A DNA stretch of 64,000 bases from positions 108,022-172,021 of the forward strand of contig LOEZ01000061.1 of assembly GCA_001516055.1 (NCBI GenBank), written 5' to 3'. Origin of the DNA: Gracilibacter sp. BRH_c7a (lineage in GTDB: Bacteria > Bacillota > Desulfitobacteriia > Desulfitobacteriales > Syntrophobotulaceae). The translations under genes and the position numbers were made by a program. The notes below the pieces were generated by a model that saw only the letters and a list, made by a program, of their open reading frames with translations, did no database searches and was not told where the DNA came from. Of this stretch, positions 59,433-64,000 are shown one piece after another (positions within the stretch are counted from its first letter, which is position 1; each line of letters starts with the position of its first letter).

Positions 59433-61061
59433 ATGATAACTATAAGTATGGTTATGCATTTCTTAGGTGGCCTGGGTTTGTTCCTTTATGGAGTGAGCAC
59501 TACCTCTGATGGATTACAGAGGCTGGCCGCCAACAGATTAAAGAATATTTTAGCATCATTAACAAAGAAAAGCTGGGTTGCCACTCTGTTTGGGATAGTA
59601 ATGACAGTTGCTTTACAGAGTAGTGCGGCCACTACCGTTATGGTGGTGGAGTTTGTTAATGCTGGTCTAATGACCCTTGTTCAAGCTCTTGGAGTCTCCC
59701 TGGGTTCTGCAGTGGGAACTTCAGTGGTCATTCAATTAATCTCCTTCCCCATTCTTGATATTGCACTTTTTCTATTATTTATAGGTTTTATACTATACCT
59801 TATAATCAAGACTCCCGTGGCTAAGAATTTAGGACGGGTTTTTATTGGATTCGGCTGCATATTTGTAGGAATGGCTTACCTTTCAGGGGCATTTGCGCCT
59901 TTAAAGAATTCTCCTGAGGTGTATAGTTTTCTTTCTCAATTTGGGCAACAACCCGTTTTAGGAATTCTGATCAGCATTGTATTAACAGCCTTGATGCAAA
60001 GCAGTGCAGCCTTTCTCGCAATTCTCATTTCCTTATCCAGCCAGGGATTATTGACTATTGAAGCAATTGTCCCTTTAGTTATGGGCGCGCATATTGGTGG
60101 AACTATGACAACTCTTATTTCTTCTCTGGGAGCTGAAAGGATAGATGCTAAAAGAGTTGCTATTGCGAACAGTATCTACCGAATATTCGCAGCAATTTTA
60201 TTATTGCCATTTTTTCCTTACTTTGCCAAGCTAATTGAGTGGTCGGCTGCAGACCTGCCCCGGCAAGTCGCTAATACGCATCTTTTTTCAGCTGCTCTTA
60301 TGGTCATCATTTTCCTTCCATTAAATAGTATACTAGCTAAAGCACTCATAAAGTTTGTTCCTCAACATAAAATTAAGACTCAGGAACGCAGTTTAATCTA
60401 TATAACTAAAGCATCCTTGGAATTGCCTACCGTGGCTCTTAACCAAGCAAGTCAAGAAATACGTTGGCTGGGAAACAGGATCCTATATAGCATGCTTCAA
60501 ATTATTCCTAGAGTTATGTCCGGTGGGGAAAATCGTTATATTTCGGAAATTCAACTGGCGAGAAAAGAAGTTGATTGGCATTACACTCAACTCACAAACT
60601 TTTTAAACGCACTTTCAAGAAGAAGTATGACGCGACAGCAAATTGTAGAGAATCATGACTTATTACTTATTGCTAAAGAGTTGGAAAATATTGCTCATAG
60701 CCTGGAGAGCCTAGCGTTACTAGGTTTCAAGATAAACCATAATAACATATATATAGCCGAAAACAATTGGATCAGACTTGAGGAACTGTATGTAAATGTA
60801 TCAGAGAATTACCTAGCTTTTCTTCGTTGTCTAGATAAATGGGATATATCAGTTGCTATCCAAGTTATAGAGAATCACAAAGGGATTATCAAAGATTATA
60901 ATATATTGCAAAGTAATATATCATCCTGTGATGTCCCATCCCAAGAAGGGCTTTCTGAAGGGCAAAATGCTTTAATCGATTTGGCTAATTGGTTATATAT
61001 TCTAGCCGAGCATATAAACAGCATGGCAAAAGTCATCCAAAGCTGGCAGAAAGAAAAATGA
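59433..61061 (+). CDS. Na/Pi-cotransporter family protein with PhoU-like tail
   Basis: The 542-residue protein has two QSSAA repeats (LQSSAATTVMVV and MQSSAAFLAIL) that mark the NptA/SLC34-like phosphate transport fold, with eight or so membrane helices to about residue 310. A cytoplasmic PhoU-like helical domain follows (about 340-540). It probably takes up or exports phosphate with sodium. It is a single gene between terminators. Confidence 0.9.
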   Translation: MITISMVMHFLGGLGLFLYGVSTTSDGLQRLAANRLKNILASLTKKSWVATLFGIVMTVALQSSAATTVMVVEFVNAGLMTLVQALGVSLGSAVGTSVVIQLISFPILDIALFLLFIGFILYLIIKTPVAKNLGRVFIGFGCIFVGMAYLSGAFAPLKNSPEVYSFLSQFGQQPVLGILISIVLTALMQSSAAFLAILISLSSQGLLTIEAIVPLVMGAHIGGTMTTLISSLGAERIDAKRVAIANSIYRIFAAILLLPFFPYFAKLIEWSAADLPRQVANTHLFSAALMVIIFLPLNSILAKALIKFVPQHKIKTQERSLIYITKASLELPTVALNQASQEIRWLGNRILYSMLQIIPRVMSGGENRYISEIQLARKEVDWHYTQLTNFLNALSRRSMTRQQIVENHDLLLIAKELENIAHSLESLALLGFKINHNNIYIAENNWIRLEELYVNVSENYLAFLRCLDKWDISVAIQVIENHKGIIKDYNILQSNISSCDVPSQEGLSEGQNALIDLANWLYILAEHINSMAKVIQSWQKEK

Positions 61062-61292
61062 AATAGTGAGAATTAATAAAAATGGATTGAAAAAAAAGCA
61101 TAGTTGGTATATTGTTTTGTCTATAACCCGTGAAATATTATATTAAATCGGGCAAGATAAGGTTACCAAAGGAATAACACTAGGATAACGAGAAAAGCTG
61201 ATACCATATATGGCAAGGAGTCTTAAAGGTTCAGATAAGATTAAAAACCCTACCTGAATCAAGAATATTGTTAATACTGTGGAGGGATCAAG

Positions 61293-62624
61293 GTGCGTGT
61301 AGTAATAGTTGGTGCAGGGAAGGTCGGTTTCAGTGTTGCAAAATATCTGGTTGAAGAAGATCATGATGTAATAGTGATAGAAGAGGACGAGACACGGCGT
61401 GAGATAATACAAAACAACCTCGATGTTATGACGATTGAAGGTAATGGGGCTAGTCCTAGAGTTTTAACTAACCCTGACGTCAAAAAGGCTGATCTTATGA
61501 TAGCGGTTACGGATAGTGATGAAGTCAATATGGTTGTTTGTATGGTAGCAAAACAGGCAGGGATTCGTCAGACATTAGCGCGTGTTCGGAATATGGACTA
61601 TATCGGGAAAGAAGAAGCAGAATTCCATGCTTCTATTGGGATCGATATAACAATTAACCCTGAGTACGTAACTGCAGTGGAAATTAGTAAGATTCTTAAT
61701 ATCCCTGCCGCTATGGATGTCGAGGATTTTGCTAACGGTAAAGTCAGGCTATTGGAAGTTCGCATCCGTCCTGATTGTGATATTATCGATATACCCATTA
61801 CAGAACTTGATTTCGGGTACAATGTTTTAATAGCTGGTATCCTCAGACTGGGTAAAATGATAATTCCTCATGGTTATGATGAACTGAAACCGTATGATAA
61901 TGTTTTCTTTGTTGGAGCACCAGAGGATATTAAAGAAGTAGCCAATAGATTTAGGGATACACTTACTCCCGTGAAGAGAGTGGTTATTATTGGAGCTGGG
62001 AGAGTAGGGCGGAACCTGGCCAATATCTTGGAACAGCAGGGAATGTCGGTTAAGGTTATTGATAAGAATTCTGATCGCTGTCACCTGGTAGCAAAATCCT
62101 TAAAAAAAGGTACTGTTTATTGTGGAGAAGGTACTGACATGGATTTATTACTGGATGAGGGAGTCGGAGAAGCAGACGCTGTTGTGTGTCTGACTGATGA
62201 TGATAAACTTAATCTTTTGCTAGCATTGCTGGCCAAGGAGATAGGAGCCCAAAAAACTATCGTTAGGGTAGGGAAAACGGAGTATATCCCGCTAATGGAA
62301 AAAGTGGGAGTGGATGTAGTATTATCGCCTAGGACTTTAACAGCAAGCGTGATCCTCAGTTATGTTAAAAAGAATAAATTTGTCTCAGTCTCCTTATTAG
62401 AAGGGGATAAGGCTCAGGCAATTGAAGTGATTGTCTCATCTAAATCCAAGATTATCGGCAAGAAACTGAAAAATGCTAACTTGCCGAGGAATTGCTTGGT
62501 GGGAGCAGTGGTACACAATGATCATGTTTATGTTCCTAACGGAGAGTCCATTCTTCAAGAAGGGGATAGGATAGTAGTTTTTGCCCTTCCGGATATAATT
62601 AGTAAAGTGGAAAAATTCTTTTAG
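61293..62624 (+). CDS. trkA: K+ uptake regulatory protein TrkA
   Basis: The 443-residue peripheral protein has two RCK modules in tandem: N1 (GAGKVGFSVAKYL), C1 (about 140-220), N2 (GAGRVGRNLANIL) and C2 (about 370-443). It binds nucleotides and gates TrkH. The start is GTG with GGAGGGA upstream. A 231-base leader precedes it; I could not recognise a c-di-AMP riboswitch there. trkH follows after 15 bases. Confidence 0.95.
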   Translation: MRVVIVGAGKVGFSVAKYLVEEDHDVIVIEEDETRREIIQNNLDVMTIEGNGASPRVLTNPDVKKADLMIAVTDSDEVNMVVCMVAKQAGIRQTLARVRNMDYIGKEEAEFHASIGIDITINPEYVTAVEISKILNIPAAMDVEDFANGKVRLLEVRIRPDCDIIDIPITELDFGYNVLIAGILRLGKMIIPHGYDELKPYDNVFFVGAPEDIKEVANRFRDTLTPVKRVVIIGAGRVGRNLANILEQQGMSVKVIDKNSDRCHLVAKSLKKGTVYCGEGTDMDLLLDEGVGEADAVVCLTDDDKLNLLLALLAKEIGAQKTIVRVGKTEYIPLMEKVGVDVVLSPRTLTASVILSYVKKNKFVSVSLLEGDKAQAIEVIVSSKSKIIGKKLKNANLPRNCLVGAVVHNDHVYVPNGESILQEGDRIVVFALPDIISKVEKFF

Positions 62625-62639
62625 AGGAGCATAACTGCA

Positions 62640-64000
62640 GTGAACCTAACCTTATTGAAAGCTATAACGGGAAGATTCCTTATGGTCTACGGAGTGATAT
62701 TGTTAGTTCCCATCATAGTTGCCTATTACTACCAGGATTCATCCTCTACAATATTGTCTTTTGCTCTAACGGGGTTATTTACTTTACTTCTAGGATTTTT
62801 TCTGTATAGAAGAGGACGGATTGATAGTTCAATGGGGGTGCGAGAAGGCTTCATGGTGGTAGCCGGTATCTGGATACTGGCCTCAGTTATCGGAGCGATT
62901 CCTTTTTATGCTTCTGGTTCTGTAACTAATTTCTTTGATGCCTTATTTGAGACAACATCAGGTTTTACGACTACCGGAGCCAGCGTAATCTCGAATTTGG
63001 AGATATTGCCCCAAAGTATTCTTTTCTGGAGAAGTTTAACTCATTGGCTTGGTGGATTAGGTATTATAGTATTATTTATAATTCTGCTTCCTAGATTTGG
63101 TATGGGAGCAGTTCATCTTTTTCACACCGAAGTTCCGGGTCCCATGAATCAAAAGGCTTTTCCTAAAATACGTGATGAAGCTCGTGTCCTCTGGCTGATA
63201 TATCTGGGGCTCACTTCTTTGGAGGTATTGTTTCTCAAATTTGCCGGGATGTCACTATTCGATGCCGTTAACCATAGTTTTTCTACTTTAGCAACAGGCG
63301 GGTTTTCTACTAAGACAGCCAGTATTATGGAGTATAACAGTTTAGCCATTGAGCTGATCATTGTTTTCTTTATGGTTTTGGCTGGGGTGAACTTTAATCT
63401 GTATATTCAGGCGTGGCGTCGTGGCCCGTCAAATGTTATGCTGGATCTGGAATTCAAGGTATATATGCTTCTTCTCTTAGGAGCTACTTCTATTATTGTT
63501 ATCACCCTTGTCCAGAAAAGTGGATTTGATATGGGAACTGCTTTACGTCAATCACTATTTCAGGTTGTCTCTATCACCACAACCACGGGTTTTGTGACAG
63601 CAGATTTCAATCAGTGGCCAGGACTGGCTAAAGCAATTTTACTCTTTCTTATGTTCATCGGAGGATCTGCGGGTTCCACCGCTGGAGGATTGAAACTGAT
63701 AAGGATAATCCTGTTGGTCAAGGTAGGATGGAATGGAATTAAACAATCATTACATCCTCGTTTAGTAACAAGTATTGTGGTTCAGGAGAAATCGGTTGAT
63801 GCGTCAGTATTAACCGGAATATCCCGCTACTTTTTTTTGTTCATCGCAATATTTGTAGTCTCATCCCTACTCTTAGCGGCAACAGGGCTCGAACCGTTCG
63901 ATGCTATGTCTGCATCTATAGCAACCCTGGGTAATGTTGGGCCTGGGTTTGGAGTAGTTGGTCCAGTCGCTAATTATGCTTCAATTAATGCTTTCGGAAA
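62640..64000 (+). CDS. trkH: K+ uptake protein TrkH (truncated by the window edge)
   Basis: The gene starts with GTG at 62640 after GAGGAG and stays open to the last base, giving about 453 residues of an expected 480-490. All four selectivity-filter loops are present: TTSGFTTTG, LATGGFST, TTTTGFVT and TLGNVGPG. The protein forms the potassium pore of the Trk system with TrkA. Confidence 0.95.
   Translation, partial: MNLTLLKAITGRFLMVYGVILLVPIIVAYYYQDSSSTILSFALTGLFTLLLGFFLYRRGRIDSSMGVREGFMVVAGIWILASVIGAIPFYASGSVTNFFDALFETTSGFTTTGASVISNLEILPQSILFWRSLTHWLGGLGIIVLFIILLPRFGMGAVHLFHTEVPGPMNQKAFPKIRDEARVLWLIYLGLTSLEVLFLKFAGMSLFDAVNHSFSTLATGGFSTKTASIMEYNSLAIELIIVFFMVLAGVNFNLYIQAWRRGPSNVMLDLEFKVYMLLLLGATSIIVITLVQKSGFDMGTALRQSLFQVVSITTTTGFVTADFNQWPGLAKAILLFLMFIGGSAGSTAGGLKLIRIILLVKVGWNGIKQSLHPRLVTSIVVQEKSVDASVLTGISRYFFLFIAIFVVSSLLLAATGLEPFDAMSASIATLGNVGPGFGVVGPVANYASINAFG

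Noticed and set aside
61062..61292. c-di-AMP (ydaO/yuaA) riboswitch upstream of trkA
   Set aside because: The gap is long enough and contains GGATAACG- and ATATGGCAA-like pieces, but the conserved core and helices could not be assembled.

Overview
The window is a dense, mostly plus-strand, AT-rich chromosomal segment of an endospore-forming Firmicute of the class Clostridia. The gene order resembles the B. subtilis block rpiB-glyA-upp-mnaA-atp and, separately, ywmB-murA-spoIID-spoIIID-mbl. Sporulation genes (spoIID, spoIIID), a V/F-independent complete F-type ATP synthase, sigma-54, a split transketolase, a cobalt/nickel importer and a B12-binding radical SAM protein all fit an anaerobic Peptococcaceae/Desulfitobacteriaceae-like organism (for example Desulfosporosinus, Desulfitobacterium or Dehalobacter relatives). 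The genus is an inference; there is no rRNA gene in the window.

Layout. 1-4.8 kb: end of an unidentified upstream gene, then rpiB, glyA, upp, a hemerythrin-like protein, a dCMP deaminase and UDP-GlcNAc 2-epimerase. 4.9-12.1 kb: a complete ATP synthase operon atpZ-I-B-E-F-H-A-G-D-C, closed by a strong hairpin. 12.4-15.4 kb: a CbiM/PDGLE/CbiQ/CbiO metal importer facing a convergent CsoR/RcnR-family metal sensor whose ligand set looks like that of nickel sensors. 15.4-15.8 kb: a tandem copy of a roughly 90-bp repeat that recurs elsewhere in the window. 15.8-21.3 kb: ywmB-like gene, murA, spoIID, spoIIID, mreB/mbl and a TagA/WecG glycosyltransferase. 21.4-25.5 kb: a minus-strand glycosyltransferase, a small membrane protein, comFA and comFC. 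25.6-25.7 kb: a cluster of DnaA boxes. 25.9-28.3 kb: a polar amino-acid ABC importer. 28.5-34.8 kb: hpf, secA, prfB (with programmed +1 frameshift) and the two transketolase halves. 35-39.2 kb: ftsE, ftsX, an M23 hydrolase and a C-terminal processing protease. 39.3-45.4 kb: a divergent P-loop protein, uvrB and uvrA. 45.6-54.6 kb: assorted single genes (panB, a DUF2680-like secreted protein, a LysM-M14 peptidase, a HAD phosphatase, an FMN dehydrogenase, an ArsR gene remnant, a B12/radical SAM protein, a YdcF-type membrane protein, a solute-binding lipoprotein). 54.7-59.3 kb: rapZ-yvcK-whiA-rpoN. 59.4-64 kb: a Na/phosphate cotransporter family protein, trkA and a trkH that runs off the window.

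How it fits together: most genes are housekeeping (energy, cell wall, division, secretion, repair). The less ordinary signals are intergenic: a dispersed palindromic repeat family with a conserved hairpin, four DnaA boxes between comFC and an ABC transporter, a possible structured leader before tagA, a C6/G6 tract directly upstream of the metal-importer promoter, and a palindrome sitting between the -35 and -10 of a likely hpf promoter. I saw no tRNA, rRNA, CRISPR array, prophage or intact insertion sequence. No wholly new multi-gene system is evident; the repeat family and the DnaA cluster are the best candidates for follow-up.
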